Of a DNA stretch of 64,000 bases, positions 49,379 to 60,488 are shown one piece after another (within the stretch, counting starts at the first letter, position 1; each line of letters opens with the position of its first letter). The translations under genes were made by a program, and so were the position numbers. This DNA is from Orobanche coerulescens. Lineage: Eukaryota; Streptophyta; Magnoliopsida; Lamiales; Orobanchaceae. The notes under the pieces were generated by a model. It was given only the letters and a program-made list of their open reading frames with translations, was not told the DNA's origin and did no database searches. The stretch spans positions 3,348,001 to 3,412,000 of the forward strand of contig CM065801.1 in assembly GCA_033398695.1 (NCBI GenBank). The letters are read 5' to 3'.

Positions 49379-51206
49379 TGATGGATTCAAATTAAATACT
49401 CGCAAGTGTACGAATCGCTCTTGTAGTGAGCGGCAAGTAACTCCGAGGTCGATCTCACGAGGAATTGGAAACGGTTTAAAATTCGATGATGTTCGGCAAA
49501 TAGTCGAATGAACAAAAGTAAATTAAATTAAAATACATCATTCGTTGATTATGATTGCAATTACTAATGCACAAAATTTAAATTGAACTAGTGATAGCAA
49601 CACCAATTTGATGGTCGGATAAATGAGAGATAACAATAATGAGATTAATATGGGAATTTAGAGTCACCGACACACATGTAATCAATTATTAGTTCCGATA
49701 CTCAAATAAATAAGGTTAGGAATTATCGATTGCTCACGATTAAAAGAAATCCGTTTGATGGCGGAAATTCTAAAATCACGATTGTTCTCAACGAAAATTA
49801 AGGGATACTCTTTTGATGGGGACGAAACCCTAGCTAACAATCAATTAACCGACTACTTTTGATGAGGTAAATCGTTAAAAGATCGCGCGAAAAAGCCCGA
49901 GAACATTCACAATCGTGTCTTTCGGGTCGTTTGATGGCGAACACCGATAAAAACCCTCAATTCGAATAATAATAACAACAATGAAAAAGGTTTGATGATC
50001 TAATTCAAAAGTTCTTAAACGAAGAACGAACAAGAGGAATAATCCCAAACTTTATCCGGAAAATCAAAAGGAACTAACAATCAAGAACATGTGTGTGGCT
50101 ATATCTAAAAACCCATATGAAGTGTTTAGCCACACATGATTAATTCAACAATAATAATGGAAATTGAAGAACAAAACATGGTAAAAACTTCCCTTGTAAA
50201 TGCCGAAATCGAATTCCCGATGAAGGTTTGATGATCTTCTTACAAGAACTCACAACAAATTTATACAAGGAATTATTATATCTCACTCAAGTATTTTTCT
50301 CACTCCAAGAACACACAAGGAAGATGATGAAAATCTCTTTCTTTCCCACTCTTTTGGTGTTTTCCTCCCCTAATCTTGTGTTTTTCCACAAAATATCTTC
50401 TTCACAAGACAAGTACATCTCTCAAGGGGTCACTCCACTTTGTTTTATAGCCAAAAAATCAAGACAAAGGCTTAAAATATGCAAAGATGTCAAGGAAAGT
50501 GACATGAACCAAAAAGTGGCACGGCCCGTGTCCTGGGACACGGCCGTGTCGCGCTGCGCTGAATTATCAAAAAGTAGTCTGTCGAGAGGCTCGGCCGTGT
50601 CCCATGGCACGGCCGTGTTGTACTGTGCGGGATAGGCGAAATGGCCGAAAGCGACTCGGCCGTGTCCCAAAAGGCACGGTCGAGTCCTTCTCATCCGGAA
50701 AGTACCGTTCTTGCTGGAATGAGACCGGCCGTGTCCCATGGCACGGCCGAGTTACCTGATGCAGCCGAGCGCATGTCGCAGCCTAGTCCGGCAGTCCTAG
50801 TCCGGTTCAGTGCACTTAGTCCGGGTTTTGGTCTTCTTCGGCATGATCCTTCGTTCTTGTATCAATTCACCTCGGATTTTAGCATATGATATACCGTTTC
50901 GAAGCTAATTTCACGAGGAATTTATATCAAAGGAGAATATATCTCAATTCGGAGTGGAGATTCTGGTATTTAGGAGATTCGACCGATATTGCTTAAATCT
51001 TTCGTCGTTTTAGGCCCCGTTCGCGCTCTTGATCGTCATAAACTCCAACATTGGCCATAAAAGCGCATATTTCACCACAATCTTCGTCCGGATACCTTCA
51101 AAACAAAAACACAACATACCACGCGTAAAAAGGGCAAAAACACTCGAAAACAAATGAAAGTGCGACTCGATAGAACAGAATGAGACGATCAAAAATCGAC
51201 TCATCA
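49379..51206 (-). repeat. Element B 5' LTR
   Basis: It is closely similar to 43626-45435. It carries the extra unit with ACACGGCCGTGT near 50536-50547, the CACGGCCGTG dyads to about 50755, and TATAAAA on the minus strand at 50449-50443. Confidence 0.92.
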
Positions 51207-53171
51207 GTATCCGTATCTGTAATTGTTATCTCGACCCGTTTCTTGGTCGCGTATGATTAATTATGGTATTACGTTTTCATTTGGAGTCGTTGATGTTGTC
51301 CGCGAACTTTTCGTCGTGTTCGTTCCGTACGTTTTCGGAAATCAAGTCGTCGAGCCCTGGTGGTCGGACACTGGCCGGACGATTATGGATCGACCGGACG
51401 GCCGCAGTTTCGCCGGACGATGGTCGCACCGATCGAGCGGCACGGCAGAACCGGCGTAAGCGTACGCTTACGGCCGGGACGCTGCGCGCTAGCTCGGCAT
51501 GTAGCGCACGCTGCCGAGTCACCAACAGACGCTATCGGCCCGGGCACAGGTATTCGAGGTTCTGACTCGGCCAGATCGGGCAGCGCGCCATCGCTTGGCC
51601 GTAGCGCACGCTAACCGGGCAGGGGTAACGCACGCCGCCGCCGACTAGCGCACGTTACTGGGGTTTGTTAGTCCAGTGGCTACCGACAGCCAGCGCGCGC
51701 AGCTTCCGGCCGTAGCGCACGCTAGCGGGAGCTCGGCCGAGTCATGGCCGGCATTGGTCGGTGGTGCCGGGTCATGCGGGCCATGGCCGAGAGTGCTCGG
51801 CCGACATCGGGCCGATAGCGCACGCTAGGTCGGAAGGCTAGCGCACGCTAGTTCCTACCAAGATAAAAATGACAGACAAATGACTTTCTCCGTCATTTTT
51901 CATTTCATTTCTCTTCGCTCCGCTGGGGTTTTGGAGGAGACGAAACCATGTTGTTGAACAACAAATCCATGAAGTTTCGAGTTTATATCACCGATCAATC
52001 GTCTATAACATCCTTCGATCCAGCGAATCAAGGTTAGATCTTTAGAACCCTACTTTTGGGGAGATTTGGGGATTTTCGCGGTTTTGTCCGATTCATTCGG
52101 TTTTGCTGAGTAATTCATGATGAATATGATTAATCTTGTTGGTATTCATAGTTTCCCTACGGATTCATGGTATATTTCGTGATTTTTACGAAATCGAGAG
52201 GGTTTGGTTGTGGTCCGCCCTCGTTGTCATTTTTATACGAATATACATGAATCGTAGGCGGGTTTTCGGGCGTATTCCAATTCCGTATTCGTTTAGAATC
52301 TGTTGTGATTGTATTCTTCGAATCGTTAGGTTCGGTTTCGATGGTTCCTAGCATTCGTCGGTGACTTTCCATTCCGTTCGCTAATCGTCGATTATTCAAG
52401 GCAAGTATACATTTATGATTGTGCGTTCTCGACTTTGAAAGTAAGAGGAATTGATGGTACGATATGAACGAACCGTTTTTACGGCATTCATAGATATATT
52501 GATGGCATATTATGAACGAACCGTTTTTACGGCATTCATATATGTATTATTGGCATGTAACGAACGAACCGTTTTGACGGCATTCCTACATGTAACGGCG
52601 TATGATATGAACGAACCGTTTCTACGGAATTCAAAAACGTCATGAGATTATAGTCATACCTGAATAACAAGTCATGAAATTATGAATTTAAGGATAAAAT
52701 TTACTTTATTGTCGAGGAGTATTATGTTTCATAATGTTATACTTGCACTAGCTATTCGACGGCTAACCCCTTTATGGGGAAATACGTTTCATGTATTTCG
52801 TGTTCCAGGAGAGCGGACAAGCGGGTACCAGTCGGCATGAAGATGTGGGTTAAGTGTGATACTGTGTCTTGTCTCCGGTTATCTCTTTTGGTTTCCTCCA
52901 TTCAGTGTGGTTGTACTGGAATGGATTTTTAAATACTCGAGTATTGTATTTCAGTTTCCTTGATGTTCCGGCCTGTGTTGCCGAGGTATTGATTTGTGCA
53001 GTGCCGTATATGCTTGGTTATGGTTTTGAATATCATTTGTATCGTCTTTCTTTCCATTGTATGTAGACCTTCTCGGTCAAGTTTTATAGTTCCGCGTATG
53101 TTTAGCCTTGTGTATCCCACGGCGGGGCTCACGGCGCTGTAATATACCCTGAATAACTTGGGGGTGTTACA
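51207..53171 (+). repeat. Element A 3' LTR, second part
   Basis: It continues the LTR interrupted at 43625, starting with the duplicated GTATC. The palindrome block (51455-51855) differs from the 5' LTR by many short indels and substitutions, and the TATAAA is changed to GATAAA at 51862. The GAACGAACCG tandem units recur at 52456-52630. It ends TGTTACA. Confidence 0.93.
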
Positions 53172-53176
53172 GTCTG

Positions 53177-54230
53177 CCCTTGCATTTTTATAAAGAAAAC
53201 AGACAGTGGATTTGCAATTATAGCAGTTTATGTTGATGACTTAAATTTAATCGGGACTCCTGAAGAGCTCAATAAAACTGCTGAATATTTAAAAACTGAA
53301 TTTGAGATGAAAGATTTAGGAAAAACGAAATTCTGTTTGGGTTTTCAAATTGAACATGTCGATGGAGGACTATTTGTTCATCAATCCTCTTATACTGAAA
53401 AGGTGTTAAAGCGTTTTTACATGGATAAAGCACATCCACTTACATCACCCATGGTCGTTAGAACACTTGATGTAACTAAAGATCCTTTTCGACCACTCGA
53501 GGATAGAGAAAAGATACTTGGTCCTGAAGTACCATATCTCAGTGCAATTGGTGCATTAACTTATCTTGCTAATTGTACTAGACCAGATATAGCTTTTTCT
53601 GTAAATCTCCTGGCAAGATATAGCTTGGCACCCACTATAAGACATTGGAACGGTGTCAAATATATTCTACGTTATCTAAAGGGCACCATCGACCTTGGGT
53701 TATATTATTCAGAAAGTTCTGGATATTCTTTAGTAGGATATGCAGATGCAGGCTATCTTTCAGACCCGCATAAGGGTAAATCACAAACAGGCTATGTATT
53801 CACACGTGGAGAAATTGCTATATCTTGGAAATCTGTGAAGCAAACCCTAACAGCAACATCTTCAAATCATTCTGAAATAATTGCAATCCACGAAGCAAGT
53901 CGAGAGTATGTATGGTTGAGAAATCTGGCACATCACATTGAAGAGTCGTGTGGATTAACTACGTCGAAGGAGAATCCAACTGTATTGTATGAAGACAATG
54001 CGACTTGCATTACACAACTCAAGGAAGGCTATATCAAAAGTGATAGAACAAAGCATATTTCTCCCAAGCTTTTCTATACGCATGATCTGCAAAAGGATGG
54101 CGAAATTGATGTTCAACAGATTCGCTCAAGTGATAATGTGGCGGACTTATTCACAAAGGCGTTGCCGACATTAACATTCAGAAGACTGGTACACAAGATC
54201 GGAATGCGTCAACTCAAAGATCTTATGTAA
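53177..54230 (+). pseudogene. Copia pol, 3' part (RT catalytic core and RNase H)
   Basis: This is the continuation of the frame cut at 36899. It starts right after the second GTCTG target copy. It has YVDD (53229-53240), MKDLGKTKFCLGFQIE, then the connection and RNase H region with VGYADAGYLSDP, SQTGYVF and ISWKSVKQTLTATSSNHSE, and the C-terminal NVADLFTKALP. The stop is at 54228-54230. This half is open, whereas upstream pol and gag carry stops. Confidence 0.95.
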
Positions 54231-54345
54231 TCGATTTCAGGGGGAGTAGCTATACTCTTTTTCCTTCGATCGGGTTTTTTCCCACTGGGTTTTCCCGACA
54301 AGGTTTTAATGAGGCAGCATGTATTAAAGGTCATTCAAGGGGGAG

Positions 54346-54377
54346 TGTTGTAATTAGTGTATGAATGACCTTTATGC
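54346..54377 (+). repeat. Copia 3' LTR stub, cut by element C
   Basis: A polypurine tract (CAAGGGGGAG) precedes the 32 bp that repeat the start of the 5' LTR, with one C/T difference in the first 30 bp. Element C then begins. The rest of the LTR must lie beyond the window. Confidence 0.93.
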
Positions 54378-54687
54378 TGTAATATCCGGAATTTCTATTA
54401 CTGTTGTTTGATATTATTTTATCCGAGTTATATTGTACAGCGTGGAATCTGTACAGTAGGGATAAAATAAATAAAGGACTGAGATATCAGTATCGGTATA
54501 ATTGTCGTAGTTGGTCGACAGTTACATTTGAGGATATTGTGTATCAGGTTGTCGTACTTTTGATATTGGGTATATCGTATGATGATATTATTGGATTCAG
54601 TGTTTGTGTTCAGTGTGTCTTATGTTCGTTTCTGGTATGTCGAGACGTTGGACAAGAACTGCGGAAAATGGCTAAGTATAGCCTTAT

Positions 54688-55180
54688 TAGCGCACGCTGA
54701 TATTCATGCATAACGCACGCTATCGCAGTGATTAGCGCACGCTACGTTTATAGGTTAGCGTACGCTAATGTAGTCGATCGAAGGAATCTCGCATGTGGAC
54801 CCGGCCGCTTTGGCGCACGCTCGTAAGTCAACGGTTGTTGTCCTCGAAGTATTAGCGCACGCTAAAATATTAGGCTTAGCGCACGCTAACTATGTATCAC
54901 CAACAAGGAATCTTATCCTTGCCGGATGTCATTTCGGAATGTGGGGGCGAGTGGTAGGTGAACACCGTAGTAAGTCAACTTCGGATAGCGCACGCTAAGA
55001 GTAAGGACTTGCGTACGCTAGACATGATGATTTACGTACGTTAATGCATGGGCATTACGTCGTAAGGTAGTTTACGAAGCAAGACAAGAGCCTCGATCGC
55101 GATAGCGCACGCTAACAAAGTCGATTAGCGCACGCTAAGGCTAGCGCACGCTAAACATAAGGGTTTAGCGCACGCTAGTG
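54688..55180 (+). repeat. AGCGCACGCT palindrome array directly before the TATA box (element C)
   Basis: Sites include TAGCGCACGCT (54688), TAACGCACGCTA (54711), TTAGCGTACGCTAA (54755, perfect dyad), TTAGCGCACGCTAA (54852 and 54876) and TTACGTACGTTAA (55032). They are separated by unrelated spacers of about 10-50 bp. The corresponding block in the second LTR is 60793-61290. Confidence 0.93.
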
Positions 55181-55188
55181 GTGCATTC

Positions 55189-55196
55189 TATATAAA
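55189..55196 (+). promoter_or_regulatory. TATA box of element C LTR
   Basis: TATATAAA sits 9 bp after the last palindrome. An identical box in the 3' LTR is at 61300-61307. Confidence 0.75.
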
Positions 55197-56768
55197 GGGA
55201 CAAACGGGTGTCATGAAACATTTCGTCCATTTCTTTCCTTTCACCCGATAGAGACAACCTTGTGAGAACATTTGGAGTTCCTAAACACCGAGGATGATCC
55301 TCTTTAACAAGATTAAAGATGGAAATCATGGAGTAAAGCTTTGTTCTTGAAATCGGTGGTGATTCTTGGAAATCAATCCTTTCCTTCAAAAAAGGTAATT
55401 ACTCTTCACTTTGAGATTTCGTTGATTGTATATGATGTTCTTGAGTTGATGATTATCATATAAACAAGTTGATGAGCATGACAACGAGTTGGATTACCAT
55501 ACTAAGTTAGTGTTGTTATCAATATATGAGTATTGATATGTTTCGTATGGTTTTGGATGGAATGTTGATGTAATTCCCTTCTTCAATTCGGATTTTTGAT
55601 GTTTTGTCGTTGGTTACTTCGTATGGTAACGATTATGGTGATGCTACTGTGATTCTTGAAGTTATATGAATTGTATGTCAAGAACATGATGAATAAGAAT
55701 TTTTAGATGTTAGAACACATCGGATTTTTTCATTTTATGGATCATGAACGTGAATTTGGATAATTCGTGTTCTTGAAGAGCTATTAAATTATATGTCATG
55801 ATTGTTATGAAATCCTTAATCTCGAGATGAGTTGATCATTGTCATGATGGAAGTGTTAGACGATGCTTGAAATGCATGCCATCGCACAAAGATTAGCGCA
55901 CGCTTACGTTCGCCTAGCGCGCGCTAACGGGAGCAACTTAGCGCACGCTACGTTAGGTGATTAACGTGCGCTAAGTAGACAGACAGTGCAGTATTTTTGT
56001 GTTTTGATTAGGAATTCGTGATGGTTTGACTTGGTTGGTTCCGACTGTGTTTATTCGAGGTTGTGTTGAACCGTTGAGTTCGATTGGTTAGTTTTGTCAG
56101 TTGTTGATTGTTATCGGATATGTGTTATTTGATTTCTTCGATAGGTTGAGATTGTTGGTCGGTGAGTATAACCGGATATTGCGGTCGTGTTCGAGTATGT
56201 CCATTGTATTGCTTTTGATCGAGGCTGAGGAGCTCGTAGACAAAGGCAATGTGTTCGGCAGCAGCTTCGTGGTATCGGTATCGAGGCAAGTTATTACTTG
56301 CTCAGTTATAATATTTAATGAATGGTTTCAGTTTCATTTCGTTTATAATTCATATAGCGATGATTATTATTGTGAACTCTGGGTATTCGGATCGCATATC
56401 GTTCTTTCGATTCTCGAGATAAATCATAATGTATATGATTATCTCGCTTATTGGTATGTTCGAGTATCAAGGTTACATTATGGTAAAGACGAGGATATGA
56501 GTATCTATAGTTCATTGTTCGTTTGGATCGCCAAGCATTGAGGATAATCGTCGGTGATGATCGACATCGAGATTTCTCCCAAGGACTCGCAAGTATCTTA
56601 TATCGATTCAGTTAGAGTTAGTGATTTGATCATGCGTATTATCATTCATGTTGTCGAACATGAGGTTGTCTTAATTGATTTGTCATATTGTCGTTCATGT
56701 TGCGTTGTTCATGATGATGAACATATTGTTTTGCATATGTGTATGCATATTGTGTTGTTTATGTTGTG

Positions 56769-57056
56769 TTGATCCGATGGGATCGCGCGATCTATGCTGA
56801 GGGCGCTGGATCGGATGTCCACCTCGTGTTGGTCCGACGATCATCTTGGGATCTATCCGAGGGCGCCGGATCATTGGACGGGTTTTTCCACCTCGTGTTG
56901 GTCCGACGGATCATCTTGGGATCTATGCCGAGGGCGCTGGATCGTTGGATTACCCAAGATTGTGTTATTGTTGTGCATATGTATATTGTTGGTTATCCAC
57001 CTCGTGTTGATCTTGTAGGATCATCTTGGGATCTATGCTGAGGGCGCTGGATCATG
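56769..57056 (+). repeat. Tandem GGGATCTATGCTGAGGGCGC units in element C LTR
   Basis: Four imperfect copies of a unit containing CCACCTCGTGTTGGTCCGAC and GGGATCTATGCTGAGGGCGC, at 56769, 56818, 56888 and 56998. The same block recurs in the second LTR at 62891-63180. Confidence 0.9.
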
Positions 57057-58016
57057 GGATTTCCATTGAGTATACATAGTTGTTATTGTTTTTGAGCATA
57101 TTGACGTTGTCATATGAGTATGCATTTGTAGGTCTTGTGTTAGGACCTTGTCCGCATTGCATTGTTCTGATATCGGATTAGACTGATATGATTATCGTGG
57201 CACATCATATTTCGAGGTATGTTCCATATTTTCTTTGGTCTTGTCTTTGGGGGACAATCGGTTATCGTCTTGGGATTTGATGATATTATTCGATGGATCG
57301 TATTGGTCAGATATGGTAGATTTCCGTATCGTGAGTTGGTTCTGAAAATTTGAGGATCTTGAGTATTGTTTGAGGTACAATACAGATATTATGTTCGAGT
57401 TTATTGGTTAATTGAGTACAGGATGTGAAATGTGATAATGGTTATTCTGATGAGAATTTCTTGAGTAAGTAAAGATTACGTTGGTCGTATTCTTATGTTG
57501 TATTCTCATTGGTATGTTATTATTAATGTGATGTGACGGTTATCATTGTTGGATATTATGGTGACCGTCGTGGGATTTCTTTTTAGGTTCTCGGAGTATC
57601 GAGCTTGTAGCGGTCGTGAAGAGATGAGCTTCCTGAGGATACTGGCTAGGACATGTTCTGTACATTGAGTTTCTTGATTGGTTCTTGTTTTCCGCTGCTA
57701 GAGTATCGTTTTGGTTGGTCTTTTTCCGCTGCGTGAGTATTTTGAGACGCTCTTTTGGTATCTGGTAACTGAGGTTACTTTGGAAATCGTTTTCTAAACT
57801 TTTGAGTATCATTACTTTGGCCTTGCGATTTCAAATGAGTTTTACGACGGTTTTTGATAAATGGATTTTATAAGTCTTTGTGAATTTTTAAAGATAGTAC
57901 CGTCGTTGGCCTCTTGGGCATTTGTAAATGTTTGCGAAAATTTCTTTTAGCCTTGTGGGTTCCATCTCGGGGCCCACGGCGCTGTAATATTTCCGGTTAA
58001 ATCTGGGGGTGTTACA

Positions 58017-60488
58017 GAATATGGTATCGGAGCATAGGTTGAGAAAACCTAGGCATTTGGGTCGAGTTGGGTCGTGTTTTTGTTGCATCATTCGAGTTGT
58101 CGATTGACAAGTATTAGAGCCGTGAGTCTTTGTTGTTCACTCAGGCTTGTGCGTTGTCGGATTTGCCAGTATCGTACTGGGCTTGTTATAATTTTTCCAA
58201 ATGGTGTTAACGTGTTTCTTCGGATAGAGCCGTCTTGTGTTCTCGAGTTGAACTGAGTTTGCAAACATGTGTTTTGAAAATGTCCGTGTCGAGTATTTTC
58301 TCGAGTCGAGACATGTGCTAGTATCACGGGGAATCGTCGGCTTCACGATCTGTAAGTATTTGGATTTTTGAATTTCATTGAGATTTATTGTCGTTCTAAG
58401 TTGATACGTTCTGAGATTCAGTAGATATTATACGTTACAGTATAAGGTGACAGAGTTGGGACAGGATTGATGGTCTTGAGGAGTTATGATTTCGAGAATC
58501 AGTATGTTGGTTAGATTCTGGAACGAAATTATGTATTCGGGAGAAGGGCTATGGATTGTCGAGAAGAACATGTAGTCATGTTAGTTCATTTTGTGATATA
58601 TATGAACTGTTTTTGAGCATTTGAAAATGATACTTTTTAAAATAAATGTCTTACGGATGTTTTACGGAAAATGATTTTGGGCCGAGACCCAATCGATTTT
58701 GAAATGGTTTTATAACTCAGGACTTGGGGTCCGAAAAGAGTTTTCTACTTTTTAAACTTCTTGTAATGTGGAATGAGATACGGCTGAGACCCTAATGTTT
58801 CAAAAGACTTTCATGTTTTCTAAAACTCCCGAGATCTCAGAAACACTTTACCAATCGTTTACTTATGTTATTTCCGCCTTTCGAGGCTTTGGTTTACTTG
58901 TTCAAATGGAACCTCTCGGGAAGTCTTTCGCCGTGTTTGATTTGCTTGATTTGTTCCAACGTTTTGTCATATCATATTTGAGGTGATCCAGGATGAGTAA
59001 ATGGTTGACGATACGAGTCATGTGTGGAAAAGGAGTTTTTATCGGAGTCTATATATTGAGGTTTTGGAACTCGGTCATGTGGTTTCCGTTGGAATGTCAG
59101 TGGATTGTGACGAGCCGAATTGGTATACAGGAGTATGGTTGTGGTCAATCATTTGCATGATTCCATTTTATTTAATCGTGTATATTCAAAAAGAATTTTA
59201 TCGAGAACTTGGCACCAGCGAGCTGATTGAATTTTTAAAAATTGATTTCGTGGTCTTACGAAAATTTATGTTTTGAGTTTTCAAACTCTTGAAAGAATTT
59301 TCGAAAATTTGTCTTTTGACAAGAATATACGATTTCAAACTGGTTTTGAAAATGTGATTGATGTACATACGCATTTAGTGCATAATGCTATTATGGTGAA
59401 GATAGGAGTGTGACTCACGAACTGGATAGTACATCAGTATGGTACGATGAAAGAGGTTCGAACGTTAGTATGGTAGGTTGGTTATCCAGAGATGATCGGT
59501 TGATTTATCGGATAAGAGAAAAAAAAATACTGCGTGTAGCAGGTTCGGGTACATCATGTAATTCTGGAACTATGGGTTTTATGAAACCGGGACATATGTG
59601 CTATGTGATTCCATTGGTACGGTAGTAGCGCAATTTTACCATAGTGATCTTTGAATGATTTCTTTGTAAGTGTAAATTTGGGGATGGTGACCCCATGCTG
59701 GTTGTTTTGGATATTGAGTGGTCGTTCCCACTCCTTGTATGAATTGGTATGTTCGTCGATTTGCGATTCGTTGTTCGTACGCCGAGGGGTATGCTCACCA
59801 GTCGGGTATGTTTATTGAGATACACTGTATGTGATTGGTGTGTCATTTTGAGAATGTTACCCTTTCGTATTTCTATTTCTGTGGTTCTGTGTTGATCGTG
59901 TTGGAGTTTACCGTGTGAAGGTATTCTCGATTTCCGTTGATCGTTCGTTGGTTGTATTGGAGTTTATCACGTTGATGATATTCTCGATTGTGTTTTGACC
60001 TCTGGTTGGTCAGATTGGAATTTATCATGTCGATGATAAATTCGGTTGATTGTTGATCATTGTTGGTGATCATCTGAGCGTTCAGATTGTCTATCGATGT
60101 TTCGGGATTCGTTGCCATTGTATTGAGCAGTTGTTTCACAGATACATCGGATATTATTCGTTTTATCAGAATTGAGACTTGATTATGTAATCAGGCAGAC
60201 AGGATTTGATTCGGGCAGATTGTTTGATCCGAAGATGATATATTTTGTTGAGAAACAGGGAATTGTGATCGTAAGCGTATTGAGACTGTACCGTGAGAAC
60301 GCTGGCTAGTATCTCCGGAGATCGTCGACCTGCGTATTTGTAAGTATGCGGTTTTGGCTATTCAGAATAATGATGATTGATCAGTGTCGTGATGGTTTTG
60401 GGATATTTTGGGTTGAACAGTATGTTTGTTTGTTTTCTATGACGGATTGCAAGTTTCGAGGACGAAACTTATTTTAAGGGGTGTAGAA
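58017..60488 (+). other. Element C internal region, non-coding
   Basis: A primer-binding site TGGTATCGGAGC lies four bases after the LTR. No gag or pol similarity is present. It shares short conserved phrases with element A, for example CATGTGCTAGTATCACGGGG near 58312 and the GCCGAGGGGTATG block near 59780. It ends with GACGAAACTTATTTTAAGGG and GTGTAGAA, the polypurine tract. Confidence 0.85.

Larger units (their letters stand above)
43626..51206 (-). mobile_element. Element B: Athila-like, gag-bearing non-autonomous LTR retrotransposon
   Basis: A 7581-bp element running TGATGGATTC to GACTCATCA on the plus strand, with the 5-bp duplication GTATC at 43621-43625 and 51207-51211. It is read on the minus strand: the 5' LTR is 49379-51206, then an 18-nt primer-binding site TGGCGCCGTTGCCGGGGA (49372-49355), gag-like frames, a polypurine tract GGTTTGGGGGGATT (45449-45436) and the 3' LTR 43626-45435. 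The primer-binding site is of the type used by Athila-like Ty3/gypsy elements. No RT, RNase H or integrase is present in the 3.9-kb interior. Confidence 0.9.
36900..53171 (+). mobile_element. Element A: coding-less LTR retrotransposon (LARD-like) inside copia RT
   Basis: The element runs TGTAATACCC to GGTGTTACA, with the 5-bp target duplication GTCTG at 36895-36899 and 53172-53176. LTRs of about 2.3 kb (36900-39213; 43280-43625 plus 51207-53171) enclose a 4.07-kb internal region with a primer-binding site and polypurine tract but no gag or pol. The 3' LTR is split by element B. Strand is set by the order of primer-binding site and polypurine tract. The TGTAATACC start and GACGAAACTT-type pre-PPT sequence suggest it descends from Ty3/gypsy chromovirus-like parents (inference). 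Confidence 0.9.
54378..58016 (+). repeat. Element C 5' LTR
   Basis: The main palindrome array is at 54688-55180 with about 15 sites, followed by TATATAAA at 55189-55196. A second cluster of four sites lies at 55890-55975. A tandem repeat block is at 56769-57056. The LTR ends GGGGGTGTTACA like element A. No protein is encoded. Confidence 0.92.

Noticed and set aside
54690..55180. Regularly spaced short repeats that might suggest a CRISPR-like array
   Set aside because: The repeats are 10-14-nt degenerate palindromes with irregular spacing inside a plant LTR; no cas genes, and the host is eukaryotic.
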